Source: Methanoregulaceae archaeon (GTDB lineage: Archaea; Halobacteriota; Methanomicrobia; Methanomicrobiales; Methanospirillaceae). From it: a DNA stretch of 64,000 bases. This document shows positions 9,854 to 17,787 of the stretch, in pieces. The notes beneath the pieces are model-generated. The model was not told the origin of the DNA. It worked only from the letters and a program-made list of their open reading frames with translations, and ran no database searches. The translations under genes and the position numbers were made by a program. Within the stretch, counting starts at the first letter, position 1. Each line of letters begins with the position of its first letter. Location of the stretch: NCBI GenBank assembly GCA_015660965.1, contig JACTVG010000005.1, forward strand, positions 1 through 64,000. The letters run 5' to 3'.

Positions 9854-10993
9854 TTATGCACTCCCTGTTTTTGACAAAATGTAATTAATACGTTGCGTTG
9901 CTGCGGAACCAAAGGATCCGTAATATCCCGTTTCCATGATATCGGGGCTTGGATCCCAGCGCCAGAACGGTTTAGAACACAAACTTGAAGATCCCCCTTT
10001 AATTTGTTTGCAATTATTAGGGTCGAAATTATTCATCTTTGCATTGGCTATACACTTATCCAAGGATGCCCACACATTGGGATCGGGACTGTTCTCGTAA
10101 TAATACGTATTTCCACAATAGGTATCAACAAGTCCAAAAAGAGCGTGCCCCATTTCATGATCAAACAAGTACGTGCTATCAGCTGGGGCTTTCATCAGAT
10201 TTCTTCCAGAACCCATAGATTTGTAGCAACCCATTGGTTGGCATGGAGGACCGGTATACACTCCAGTATAAGTCGGGTAGAGAATGACAGTGATGTCACT
10301 AAATGTGACAGTCTTCCAATATAAATCCGACACCGTGCCAGCACAGCCAGAATATGCATCTGCATGTACAGCAGGGTTGTAATAGTAATAAAAATTGAAT
10401 CGATTTTGATAATCTTCTATGAGTGGAGCTGATGGTGAGGTGATTTTATCGAGGTGTAGGAATGTCCGATTGATAATTGCAACAACATCTTCTTTAAAGC
10501 GGTTTTCATTTACCGTATAGGTAGAATCAAATAATTTTCTATTTTCAGAACAGCTAAAGGATGTTTCCGAGGGGATAAAAATAACATTAATTCCGTGGGG
10601 AAAATATCCATTTTTATTTAAGAGGAAAAGGGATCCCTTATTCATCGTCAATTCAACCGTTTTTGTATCCGGAAATTGTACCTTTTTTGTCACTTCAATA
10701 TATCCTTCTTTGGTAATTCGTAGAGTGTGAACTCCAATAGAAACATTGCTTAACTGCAGCGTCCCTGCATTATTCGACTCGCCCGTTGTCCCTATAAAAG
10801 CACCATCTAAATAAACCATCGCACCATCAAGATAGTTACCTGTTTTTACGTCTTTTACAAATAGAGTCAAGGTATTATCAGTAGAAGCCTCAACCGAGAT
10901 GGAAGTTATACAAATTATTACTAGAAAGGTAAAAATAAGTGCGATATTTCTCCAAAAATTGAATCTCGATTTATCATTTCTAGAAAGAATCAT
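9854..10993 (-). CDS. Secreted PEGA-domain zinc metalloprotease (M64/M6-like motif)
   Basis: About 379 residues from ATG 10993; the frame is open up to 11032 and the start is uncertain. A hydrophobic signal or anchor (about residues 16-35) is followed by a PEGA-type domain (VKDVKTGNYLDGAMVYLDGA, TLRITKEGY), then a larger domain with the zinc-site motif HEMGHALFGLVDTY. The spacing H-E-x-x-H-x3-G-L-x-D-x-Y fits M64/M6-type peptidases better than classical metzincins. Several Cys (in CSENRKL, SGCAGTV, PCQPMGC, DTYCGNTYY) suggest disulfides, consistent with export. The family is inferred from the motif only. It is co-directional with the membrane-receiver gene 2 bases downstream, which suggests a shared envelope role. 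Substrate unknown. Confidence 0.8.
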   Translation of the reverse strand: MILSRNDKSRFNFWRNIALIFTFLVIICITSISVEASTDNTLTLFVKDVKTGNYLDGAMVYLDGAFIGTTGESNNAGTLQLSNVSIGVHTLRITKEGYIEVTKKVQFPDTKTVELTMNKGSLFLLNKNGYFPHGINVIFIPSETSFSCSENRKLFDSTYTVNENRFKEDVVAIINRTFLHLDKITSPSAPLIEDYQNRFNFYYYYNPAVHADAYSGCAGTVSDLYWKTVTFSDITVILYPTYTGVYTGPPCQPMGCYKSMGSGRNLMKAPADSTYLFDHEMGHALFGLVDTYCGNTYYYENSPDPNVWASLDKCIANAKMNNFDPNNCKQIKGGSSSLCSKPFWRWDPSPDIMETGYYGSFGSAATQRINYILSKTGSA

Positions 10994-11232
10994 AAGAATC
11001 AACTTTTGGAACTGAATTCTCCTATTACACATTAAAAGAGGGTAAGATAATGTTTTCTACAACTTCAAACTTCAAAAGAAGAGAAAAATTTTACGACTTT
11101 TCATCTATTTGGTTCTGGTAATATTGCATCGCTATCTAACACCACAAGGAGGATCCTGTTGGGAATGTCTGACTAATTGTGCAGGATTCTTTCGGCATGT
11201 TTTATCACTGTCTACAAAGAGGTTTATTCATT

Positions 11233-11442
11233 ATGATTTCATCGTGGATTAGTTTCCCCATGATCATTTATACAGGAATCGCTGCATTCTTGTGTTTAAT
11301 TAGTACAGCAATAATCGGATTCTTGATAATGAAAGGAAAAATTACCGTCTCACTTAACTGGCATATGAATCTTGCACGACTCACAATTTTAATGGTGCTT
11401 ATCCATGGGACTCTCGCTATGGTATATTACCTGCGATTATAG
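11233..11442 (+). CDS. Small two-helix membrane protein of unknown function
   Basis: About 69 residues from ATG 11233, with AGAGG about 10 bases upstream; the frame also permits a GTG at 11179. It is nearly all membrane: one helix over ISFPMIIYTGIAAFLCLIST and its continuation, a short basic loop (MKGKITVSLNWHMN), and a second helix (ARLTILMVLIHGTLAMVYYL). The His residues near the second helix (WHMNLAR, LIHGT) recall small b-type cytochrome or quinone-site proteins, but two helices and two His are not enough to assign that role. It is isolated between the divergent metalloprotease gene and the convergent Cys-rich protein gene. Real coding is likely from composition and hydrophobic pattern. 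Confidence 0.6.
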   Translation: MISSWISFPMIIYTGIAAFLCLISTAIIGFLIMKGKITVSLNWHMNLARLTILMVLIHGTLAMVYYLRL

Positions 11443-11466
11443 AAACCTTAAATAAAAAAAATAATC

Positions 11467-11516
11467 AGGTTCCGTTGTATTTGTGGGGCTTGGAAAAAGG
11501 AGATCTCTTGTAATAC
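11467..11516 (+). repeat. Copy B of the diverged ~50-bp repeat
   Basis: Starts GGTTCCGTTGTATTTGT and ends TCTCTTGTAATACTT, matching copy A at 8391-8440 in the same orientation. The two copies bracket the membrane-receiver, metalloprotease and small membrane protein genes. It sits in the 175-base gap between the small membrane protein gene and the Cys-rich protein gene; the rest of that gap is AT-rich with no other recognisable element. Confidence 0.45.
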
Positions 11517-11617
11517 TTACCTCAACTATAGGAAAAATCTCGTTAATGCACCAGAACTCTACTATCTGTCAGTTGTAATAAATCTTGAACACGTAAAAAA
11601 TGTGAAAAAAATATAAT

Positions 11618-13303
11618 TTAACTGACAATGAGACGTGTCTGTTTGCAGTCCGATGCACCGGTGATATCTGCCACACAAATGCTAAATGTATATGTTCCAA
11701 CTGCCGGTGCCGTACCGGTCAGGTGGCCGTTCAGGTTGATGATCATTCCCATGGGAGGAGCCCCGTTTGCAAATGAACCGGAGCTATAGTGGTATGGGGG
11801 AGTCCCACCGGTAGCATCAGCGACCTGAGTATCGCAAGGTTCATTCGGGCAACATTCACCCTCAATAGGTATGAGTGTCGGTCTGTTAGTTCCTCCCTGA
11901 CTGATCGGTGATGATGGTGTCAGGGTCTGTACGGTTTGGTATTGGCACGTGTGCGTCATGGCGTTATAGACGCTTCCAGGATATTTACTACTGCAGTATA
12001 CGTTATAATCAAGAGTTGCTATGGGGGTCATTTGGAAATTAGCAGTGACTGTTTTGTCTTTATCCATGGTGACCTGGCATACTCCAGTCCCGGAACAGGC
12101 GCCAAACCATCCGAGGAACATACCACCTTCATGCGGTTCTGCGGTGAGAGTGACCTTAGTGCCTGGTAAAAATGATGACGTGCATTGGAAGTGACTCTCT
12201 CCCGTTGTATGTGCGCACGTCCCTGGTGCCGGAGGATCCCAATAGATCGCATCCCCCTGTGAGTTGCCTTCCCACATCGTTGTAAGGGTTACATTCGGTC
12301 CCTGCATAGTTTTTCTGACAACTGGGGTTTGAGTAGGTTTCGTCACGGTAGGTGATGGAGTTGGGGAAGAAGATGGTGTCGGGGTTTCTGTATTAGAACT
12401 CGATGGTTGCGAATTACAAACACCATTATAGAAATACGGAGACCCTTCTGGACATGAATCACGGCACGTGCCGGAGGACTTATCATATACTTTGCCAGAC
12501 GGGCACTCCCAACAGCTACCGGCATAAGAATACTGCGCCCCTTCCGGACAGCACTGGCCTTCACTCGTATCATATATTTTGGTGCCCTCTGGGCATTTAG
12601 TGAAAATAGGGGGGTCAGAGAACAGAAGATGATTGGGATCAAATGTTGGGGGAGCAAACCAGTCCTCAAAATTACTCATCACACTACCTGCATTTCCCAA
12701 AATATCTGCCCACTTACTGCAGGTTTTGTAACCATATTCGTCAAAACAACGCGAGTTGCACATATCATGGCAGGCGTCAAAAAGGGAAGTATATCCGAGT
12801 TTTTCTGTGCAGTAATCGTAACAGGCATCATGATCTTGGCAACCCTTGTGGGTGGGGCACGAGACGACATGCTGGTACGTACAGGTCCCGCTATTGATCT
12901 GAATTACGATATCTTTTTGTGGAGTGCACCGTCCTGGCTGGCAATCGACGCCGCATGCTCCACGGCACAAGGCACCTGATTTCAATCCCGTGTCACGTAA
13001 CTGTGGTGCTACTATGGTACCTATGCCTGTGGTAGCTATGGGACAGGGGCCAGAGTAGGAACCCATATTTTGTGGGTTATTGGTGTTGTAGGGTGGTGGA
13101 GGGAGTGGCGGTGGAGGGGGAATATTGATATCGATATGGACGGGTCCCCCGGTCTGAACCCAATAGAAGTCCGAAAACGGAGTATCACCTGTTCCTGCAG
13201 CATCAGCCGCGGGAACCAGAAACACCACGAAAGCAGTTGAGAGGACAAGAATTACGAGACTGCATACGACAGCACCAAAGATATATATCTGGGTGTTCTT
13301 CAT
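11618..13303 (-). CDS. Large secreted Cys-rich protein with phospholipase-A2-like motif
   Basis: 561 residues. An N-terminal signal/anchor helix (about 8-35) is followed by a Pro-rich spacer (PPPPPLPPPPYN). A Cys-rich domain (about 80-200) contains GCQDHDACYDYC, matching the catalytic CxxHDxCY signature of phospholipase A2 folds. Three short CPEG-type Cys repeats (CPEGTKIYD, CPEGAQYSY, CPEGSPYFY) come next, then a Ser/Thr/Pro linker, an InlB-B-repeat-like module (GGMFLGWFGACSG, VTANF) and a C-terminal Ig/putative-binding module (LTGTAPAVGTYTFSICV). The layout indicates an exported, surface-associated enzyme or adhesin. PLA2 domains are rare in archaea, and hydrolytic activity is inference; the canonical calcium loop is not obvious. 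The stop of the next minus-strand gene upstream (13310) lies 6 bases before this start, so the two probably share a transcript. Confidence 0.82.
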   Translation of the reverse strand: MKNTQIYIFGAVVCSLVILVLSTAFVVFLVPAADAAGTGDTPFSDFYWVQTGGPVHIDINIPPPPPLPPPPYNTNNPQNMGSYSGPCPIATTGIGTIVAPQLRDTGLKSGALCRGACGVDCQPGRCTPQKDIVIQINSGTCTYQHVVSCPTHKGCQDHDACYDYCTEKLGYTSLFDACHDMCNSRCFDEYGYKTCSKWADILGNAGSVMSNFEDWFAPPTFDPNHLLFSDPPIFTKCPEGTKIYDTSEGQCCPEGAQYSYAGSCWECPSGKVYDKSSGTCRDSCPEGSPYFYNGVCNSQPSSSNTETPTPSSSPTPSPTVTKPTQTPVVRKTMQGPNVTLTTMWEGNSQGDAIYWDPPAPGTCAHTTGESHFQCTSSFLPGTKVTLTAEPHEGGMFLGWFGACSGTGVCQVTMDKDKTVTANFQMTPIATLDYNVYCSSKYPGSVYNAMTHTCQYQTVQTLTPSSPISQGGTNRPTLIPIEGECCPNEPCDTQVADATGGTPPYHYSSGSFANGAPPMGMIINLNGHLTGTAPAVGTYTFSICVADITGASDCKQTRLIVS

Positions 13304-13309
13304 CGCTCA

Positions 13310-13816
13310 TCACCCCTTCTTAATAAATATTATAGAAAAGTCGTTAGTACGCAAGGTGCCCGAAATCGGGTCGTAGAAGAGAGGTTGGTTAGATGTACCT
13401 TTGGAAGAAAGGAGCCGGTACTGGTTTTCTGCGACCTTCTCCCACCGTGCAATCGCGTAGTATCCCGTTACTGGAGATTGGAGGGTTGCTGTACCGTTCA
13501 TATCAAACTGCATCTGCATACCTATCGAACCCACAGCCCAAGTGCCCACGATTGGGTCATTGGCAGTTCTAAACACCCCGAATACAAGGAACGCGACCAC
13601 AATAATGACAATGAGGACGAAAAGTCCGCCGGTTAAGATCCATTTCCTTTTTGATCGTGCCGTACTTACCGTGGTCGTTGTGACAGGATTCCCTGTGGAA
13701 TCGGCGACTTGCATAGGTGGAACAGGGGATAGCTGTGTTGTTATTATTGGTTTTTTAAAATTATTGCAGAACACGTTTGCATCGGGGTTCTGTGTCCCAC
13801 ATTCACGACAGAACAT
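13310..13816 (-). CDS. Zinc-ribbon membrane protein of unknown function
   Basis: 168 residues. The N-terminus has a first CxxC knuckle (MFCRECGTQNP), but the expected second pair is reduced to CNNF, so zinc binding may be lost. A disordered Thr/Pro/Val stretch is followed by one basic-flanked membrane helix (about 55-83: KRKWILTGGLFVLIVIIVVA). A small C-terminal domain starts DPIVGTWAVGSIGMQMQFD, like the beta-rich 'GTW' lipocalin-type modules seen in methanogen surface proteins. GTGAG lies 8 bases before the ATG. It is upstream of the PLA2-like protein gene with a 6-base gap, and probably heads that transcript. Function unknown. Confidence 0.8.
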   Translation of the reverse strand: MFCRECGTQNPDANVFCNNFKKPIITTQLSPVPPMQVADSTGNPVTTTTVSTARSKRKWILTGGLFVLIVIIVVAFLVFGVFRTANDPIVGTWAVGSIGMQMQFDMNGTATLQSPVTGYYAIARWEKVAENQYRLLSSKGTSNQPLFYDPISGTLRTNDFSIIFIKKG

Positions 13817-13908
13817 AACAATTTCTCACATCGGACGTATTCGTTTTTGTTCTTATATACATTGGCTCTACGAAAAAGGATATTATTCAGCAACGATTCT
13901 GATACGTT

Positions 13909-13950
13909 GACGTATACGTCGAGAGATCTATCATAGATTATAAATAATTA
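13909..13950 (+). promoter_or_regulatory. Palindromic operator candidate and TATA box of the toxin-antitoxin operon
   Basis: A perfect 12-bp palindrome GACGTATACGTC (13909-13920) lies about 18 bases before an archaeal TATA-like box TTATAAATAATTA (13938-13950). The box centre is about 27 bases before the antitoxin ATG at 13970, so the mRNA is probably leaderless or nearly so. The palindrome is where an autoregulatory antitoxin would be expected to bind. The TATA call is positional and the operator call is inference. Confidence 0.5.
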
Positions 13951-13969
13951 TAACGTGCTATAACAATGC

Positions 13970-14200
13970 ATGTCTCATACCACAGTTCAGATCCGGACTG
14001 AAACAAAGGCTCTCCTCGATGATCTGAAACTGAATCCTCGGGAAACGTATGATGAGGTCATCAGACGCTTGGCAGAAATGGCGTATGATGATGAACCACT
14101 AAGTGATGAAGAGATTGCAAGCATCTCTGCCAGTGTGGAGGATATCAAGGCAGGAAGAGTCCAGACCCTTAAACAGGTACGGAAAGAACTGGGCGTTTGA
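13970..14200 (+). CDS. Antitoxin of a RelBE-type pair
   Basis: 76 residues. The N-terminus HTTVQIRTETKALLDDLKLN has the strand-helix-helix look of a ribbon-helix-helix protein, followed by an acidic C-terminal half (DDEPLSDEEIASISASVEDI) suited to wrapping a basic toxin. The stop TGA (14198-14200) overlaps the ATG of the toxin gene (TGATG), the usual coupled antitoxin-toxin layout. It would neutralise the toxin and repress the operon through the upstream palindrome. The pairing is strong; the exact antitoxin subfamily is not certain. Confidence 0.85.
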   Translation: MSHTTVQIRTETKALLDDLKLNPRETYDEVIRRLAEMAYDDEPLSDEEIASISASVEDIKAGRVQTLKQVRKELGV

Positions 14201-14475
14201 TGGTCTACCTTGTTGTTATCCCGAACCATACTAAAAAACAACTGCGTCATATTCCGGCAAACCATGCTACCCGGATTCTTGATGCTATTGCCGGCTTTGC
14301 TCAGAAACTGGATTATATCCGGTATGATGTTCGGAAAGTGAAGGGATCTCCAGAACGATACCCGCGGTACCGACTCCGGGTCGGTGAGTACCGGGTAATC
14401 CTATTCATCCACCATAATAAGCTGATTATTGAATTAGTTTCTATTGTGCGAAAGCATGATGGAATGGATTATTAA
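14200..14475 (+). CDS. RelE/ParE-family toxin
   Basis: 91 residues from ATG 14200; an in-frame TTG one codon earlier is unlikely given the TGATG overlap with the antitoxin. The fold signature is a basic RelE/ParE domain: a helical N-terminal half (NHTKKQLRHIPANHATRILD), then KGSPERYPRYRLRVGEYRVI and a C-terminal IVRKHDGMDY. RelE relatives cleave mRNA in the ribosomal A site, and the conserved basic and aromatic residues of that surface (R in YRLRVGEYR; the KHDG tail) are present. It sits between the divergent zinc-ribbon membrane protein gene and the tRNA gene. Whether it is active cannot be told from sequence. Confidence 0.88.
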   Translation: MVYLVVIPNHTKKQLRHIPANHATRILDAIAGFAQKLDYIRYDVRKVKGSPERYPRYRLRVGEYRVILFIHHNKLIIELVSIVRKHDGMDY

Positions 14476-14520
14476 GATGACGACGGAGCTAGTCTGGAAA
14501 AATCGATCAAAAGACAATAC

Positions 14521-14555
14521 CCCCTATATACTAAAGTGAATAATAGTATATGGGG
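14521..14555 (+). terminator. Inverted repeat after the toxin gene
   Basis: CCCCTATATACTA (14521-14533) and its near complement TAGTATATGGGG (14544-14555) form an imperfect hairpin about 45 bases after the toxin stop and 57 bases before the tRNA. There is no long T-run after it, so termination is only one possibility; an operator or processing site for the tRNA transcript is another. Confidence 0.35.
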
Positions 14556-14611
14556 TTCTAAACCTCGCTAAATTAATTAGTCAAGAAAGTTAATTGGTTA
14601 GAATCATATTC

Positions 14612-14684
14612 ACCCCCGTAGTGTAGCGGTCAATCATGCAGGACTTTGGATCCGGCGACACCAGTTCGAATCTGGTCGGGGGTA
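14612..14684 (+). tRNA. tRNA-Gln (anticodon UUG)
   Basis: The acceptor strands ACCCCCG (14612-14618) and CGGGGGT (14677-14683) pair over 7 bp, with A as discriminator at 14684. The T arm is ACCAG-TTCGAAT-CTGGT and the anticodon loop CTTTGGA carries TTG, decoding CAA. CCA is not encoded, as usual in archaea. No intron is visible. The archaeal GatDE amidotransferase that would convert misacylated Glu-tRNA(Gln) is also encoded in this window (22855-25933). Confidence 0.93.
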
Positions 14685-14739
14685 TTCGTTTTGTCTAATC
14701 GTATCCATTTTATACCAGTACAGGGAAGAAGAGTGAGTA

Positions 14740-15558
14740 ATGAAAGTCATTGATCTTCGGCTCCGTATTTACATCGCTATCCTCCTTGTTGTCATCGTTA
14801 TAGGAATGATCGGATTGATAGTACTCGAAAAGTTCAGTCCGTTCGATGCGTTTTATTTAATTATTTCAACGATTTCTACCGTCGGTTTTGGCGATATCCA
14901 TCCAACCACAACGGCAGGGAGATTTTTGATCATCCTGATCATTCTTACGGGTGTTGGTTGTTTTGTTGGGGTAATGGCAAACGCAATTGAATATATAATC
15001 GATGAACGGGACCGGGCAAAACGATTAGAAAAAATCAATATGGTTATCGGTGTTTTTTTCTCCGAAGTTGGAATACCACTGCTCAAAAAATTAAGTGCAA
15101 AAGATCCTGATATCAGCGGTATCCAAAATGCACTGATCGTAACGAACAACTGGTCAGAGGATGACTTTGCACAAGCGATGGCACTTCTTAAAAAGCATGT
15201 GTGCAGACTTGATAGCAGGACGATCTCTCTACCCGACCTCCACGAATTTTTCGCCCAACACAAAGGGTTCTTGGTTTCATTACTTGAAAATCCAGAGATT
15301 GGCGAGCACGATACATTTACTGAATTGCTCCATTCAGTCTTCCACCTTGTGGAGGAGTTGATGGCTCGCGAACAATTGACTGATTTACCGGTAACAGATT
15401 ATGCACACCTGTCAGGGGATATCAATCGTGTCTATAGTCATCTCGTCATGGAATGGTTGACGTACATGCACCATTTGAAAAAGCAGTATCCGTACCTCTT
15501 CTCGCTCTCGATGCGTACGAATCCGTTTGATAAAAACGCGTCACCGATTGTAGTGTGA
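14740..15558 (+). CDS. Two-helix potassium channel protein
   Basis: 272 residues. A first membrane helix (about 8-28), a pore loop with selectivity filter STVGFGDIHPTT (K+ channel signature T-V-G-[YF]-G-D), and a second helix (about 65-88) make an Ion_trans_2 pore. About 180 mostly helical cytoplasmic residues follow, lacking a recognisable RCK/TrkA-N nucleotide-binding motif (no GxGxxG), so gating is probably not by NAD or Ca2+ through RCK. As a tetramer it would conduct K+. It stands alone after the tRNA gene. The C-terminal regulatory domain was not recognised. Confidence 0.87.
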   Translation: MKVIDLRLRIYIAILLVVIVIGMIGLIVLEKFSPFDAFYLIISTISTVGFGDIHPTTTAGRFLIILIILTGVGCFVGVMANAIEYIIDERDRAKRLEKINMVIGVFFSEVGIPLLKKLSAKDPDISGIQNALIVTNNWSEDDFAQAMALLKKHVCRLDSRTISLPDLHEFFAQHKGFLVSLLENPEIGEHDTFTELLHSVFHLVEELMAREQLTDLPVTDYAHLSGDINRVYSHLVMEWLTYMHHLKKQYPYLFSLSMRTNPFDKNASPIVV

Positions 15559-15583
15559 TTTTTCACGGATAAGGATCTGTGTA

Positions 15584-16018
15584 TTATACAAGTTTTACCA
15601 CTAACTCAACGGCCTCCCTCACAAATATCGGGCACCGAGACCTCACGACATTTTTCTTTTTCACTTCAGCAAACTGACTTGGGTCAGACAGGTTGTACCC
15701 GAGAAGTCCTGTGCAGGTCACCGAATTATTCCGTTTTTTAAATTCTCGAAGGAACTCAGAAACAACAGCGTAGGTTTTTTCTTTTGATGCAATATCGTCC
15801 ACCTTTGTCCTTCCATACCTGAGCCCGATCACCATGATTGCACCGGATACTGCACCACAAACATCATCATTATACGCGATTCCGGCACCAAACCCTTGCG
15901 AGATCCTAAACGCTATATTTCTGTCAAGTCCAAAGTCCTTTGCAAAGACCGCGAGAACTGCCTGTGAACAGGAATACCCTTGTTGAAAAAGAGCAACTGC
16001 CTCATCAGCTCGTGTCAT
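15584..16018 (-). CDS. C_GCAxxG_C_C family (putative redox) protein
   Basis: About 144 residues from ATG 16018 (MTRADEAVALFQQGYSCSQA), the usual beginning of this family; an in-frame start at 16069 would add 17 untypical residues. Conserved Cys sit in GYSCSQAV, DVCGAVSGA, VTCTGLLG and RSRCPIFV, and together with the glycine-rich GFGAGIAYNDDVCGAV segment match the C_GCAxxG_C_C profile. The family is thought to be redox-active or metal-binding but has no established reaction. It is co-directional with the PEBP lipoprotein gene 87 bases upstream. Confidence 0.85.
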   Translation of the reverse strand: MTRADEAVALFQQGYSCSQAVLAVFAKDFGLDRNIAFRISQGFGAGIAYNDDVCGAVSGAIMVIGLRYGRTKVDDIASKEKTYAVVSEFLREFKKRNNSVTCTGLLGYNLSDPSQFAEVKKKNVVRSRCPIFVREAVELVVKLV

Positions 16019-16105
16019 ATCCAACAATCGTCCATTAACAGTAATAACATAAGTAGATCCCAAAACCATGCTCTGTTGCTGTCACGACCATTTGACTTGC
16101 GTGCA

Positions 16106-16744
16106 TCATCCCCGTGCATAGGTTCCCATAATTTCCGCTGTTCCGATCACATGCGACGCAATATCTTTTTTTGTCGTATCCCAAGAGAGGGTTGGCCCTA
16201 AATCAAGGGCATAAAGGGTGAAGAAATAGTGGTGTGCCTTGTCTCCCGGCGGGCAGGGGCCACGGTATCCGATCACGCCAAAATTGTTCGATCCCTGAAC
16301 AATCCCGCCTGGCAGGGTTTGACTTTTTTGGACATCTTCAGGAAATTCACTGACAGTTGGAGGTATATTAAATATCCGCCAGTGAGTAAATACGCCCGTA
16401 TCACGATCCTCGACAATGAGCATTAGACTATGCGTGTTGGGTGGTATATTATTCCACGATAATTGAGGAGACATATCCTGCCCATCGCATGTGTAACGGG
16501 AGGGAATTGATCCCTGATCCGAGAAACTATTTGAAGTCAGGCTCATCTTGGCGGGAGCAGATGTATCCGTCTTTTCCTGTATCAGAGTTGTGGTCTGAGG
16601 AGTGGTTGGTGTATTCGGAAGGGTTATTTGTGGAGTGGGTTTTGCGGTATTTTGGGTGGACATGCCAGGTGTCGGGGTTGTTGATGTACAGCCAGCGATT
16701 AAAATACATGCAATTGTTAGAATTAATAAAAATAATTTTTTCAT
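16106..16744 (-). CDS. YbhB/YbcL (PEBP-like) lipoprotein
   Basis: 212 residues. A lipoprotein-type signal peptide with lipobox LIAGC (about 15-19) is followed by a Thr/Pro/Gln-rich linker (to about 55) and a complete phosphatidylethanolamine-binding-protein/Raf-kinase-inhibitor-like domain: SRYTCDGQDMSPQLSW, LMLIVEDRDTGVFTHWRIFN, GYRGPCPPGDKAHHYFFTLY. The DPDA-type ligand loop reads DRDT and the GPCPP-HHY pocket is intact. Bacterial and archaeal members are of uncertain function. Lipidation would hold it on the outer face of the membrane. Confidence 0.9.
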   Translation of the reverse strand: MKKLFLLILTIACILIAGCTSTTPTPGMSTQNTAKPTPQITLPNTPTTPQTTTLIQEKTDTSAPAKMSLTSNSFSDQGSIPSRYTCDGQDMSPQLSWNNIPPNTHSLMLIVEDRDTGVFTHWRIFNIPPTVSEFPEDVQKSQTLPGGIVQGSNNFGVIGYRGPCPPGDKAHHYFFTLYALDLGPTLSWDTTKKDIASHVIGTAEIMGTYARG

Positions 16745-16812
16745 ATGCGTATCTGATTTATTTTATGTGATAAATTAATCGAAACATATTCAGGTTAAAA
16801 TAAAGAGTAAAA

Positions 16813-17598
16813 TCAGGTTGGAGTGCAGTCCACCGGCACACGCTGGCACTCCAATACATAGAGAAGATTCCCCGGGTTGTTAACTGAGCTCGTTGGTGGA
16901 AACGGGGGAAAATCCCGTACTTGTATTTTTGTCAGTCCTCTCGTCTGTTTTCTAATCTCTTTTACACATCTCCTCTCAATATCCAATTCTGTATCATACG
17001 ATTCTGATCGGAATGAAGTCGATGCAATATTGAACGCTGCATTCACATCAGCATGGACAACGTATCCGCAGTGCGGGCATTCAAACCGCTTCCGGTATCT
17101 CCTCCCAAACCCACCACACCTGCTGCACCGCTTTGAGGTGTATGCGGGGTTGACATAGATTACCGGTATTCCCAGACGACTGGCTTTCTTCTCGACCATT
17201 TTCTGGAGAAGGAAGAACGACCCGTTGTCAAATGAGAATTCATTGTAATTTTTTGATACCTCCTGCATGTAATAGCGACTGTTGAAGAGTTTTTCAAATT
17301 TTATTCCAGAACCAAGAGATTCTGCGAATGTAACAATTTGTTTACTGATCTTATGGATTGCGTTTTTGAAAACAGTGCGGTCTTTACTTTTGATTTTTTT
17401 CAATTTCCAGAGTTTACCAGATTTATAGAGTTTTGTACAATTTTTTGAACAATGACTGTGAGCATAATAAGCATTTGTTCCGAGTTTCATCACCTTACCG
17501 CTGAACAGGTCAGCGGCTACGGCAATATGACCCGTCGTGTTGAGGTCAATGCCGATCCAGCGTTGTGTATAGATGGTAACAGAATTAAATTCGATCAC
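16813..17598 (-). pseudogene. tnpB: Truncated TnpB (IS200/IS605 OrfB) transposon nuclease
   Basis: 261 residues covering the RuvC-like nuclease half only: RuvC-I GIDLNTTGH at the start, RuvC-II IKFEKL, zinc ribbon CSRCGGFGRRYRKRFECPHC and RuvC-III HADVNAAFNI. The N-terminal ~100 or more residues that bind the guide RNA and target are missing; in-frame and neighbouring-frame stops lie just upstream (about 17605-17650) and only ~190 bases separate it from the DUF2070 gene. No TnpA lies next to it. The catalytic acidic residues remain, but without the N-terminal half it should not act as a guided nuclease. It is probably a decaying insertion. Confidence 0.85.
16820..16852 (-). other. Hairpin at the 3' end of tnpB (possible IS right end / guide-RNA remnant)
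   Basis: GGAGTGCAG (16820-16828) and CTGGCACTCC (16843-16852) can form a stem with one bulge, inside the last codons of tnpB. IS200/IS605 elements carry subterminal hairpins at the right end, and their guide RNA derives from this region. Whether this is that structure is inference. Confidence 0.35.
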
Positions 17599-17787
17599 CT
17601 TTCACTTGATGGACATTCTTCTACTCTACAAACACATCATTGTCAGGACTCTTTTGGCAAAACCCCTCCTTGTATGTTGTTAAAGAAGTCTAATAGCCCT
17701 GCAGATATATGTTTTGTGGAAATCGGTTCGTTTTCGACGCTAAATTTCAAAAAAGACCATCCGGTAACTACAGTAAAAAAAGTCGAT

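Noticed and set aside
11050-11121. 23-codon frame before the small membrane protein gene
   Set aside because: No ribosome-binding site and no recognisable sequence.
11130-11180. AAGGAGG followed by a tiny frame (Leu-Gly-Met-Ser-Asp, stop)
   Set aside because: A good ribosome-binding sequence, but only five codons follow; no leader-peptide logic could be supported.
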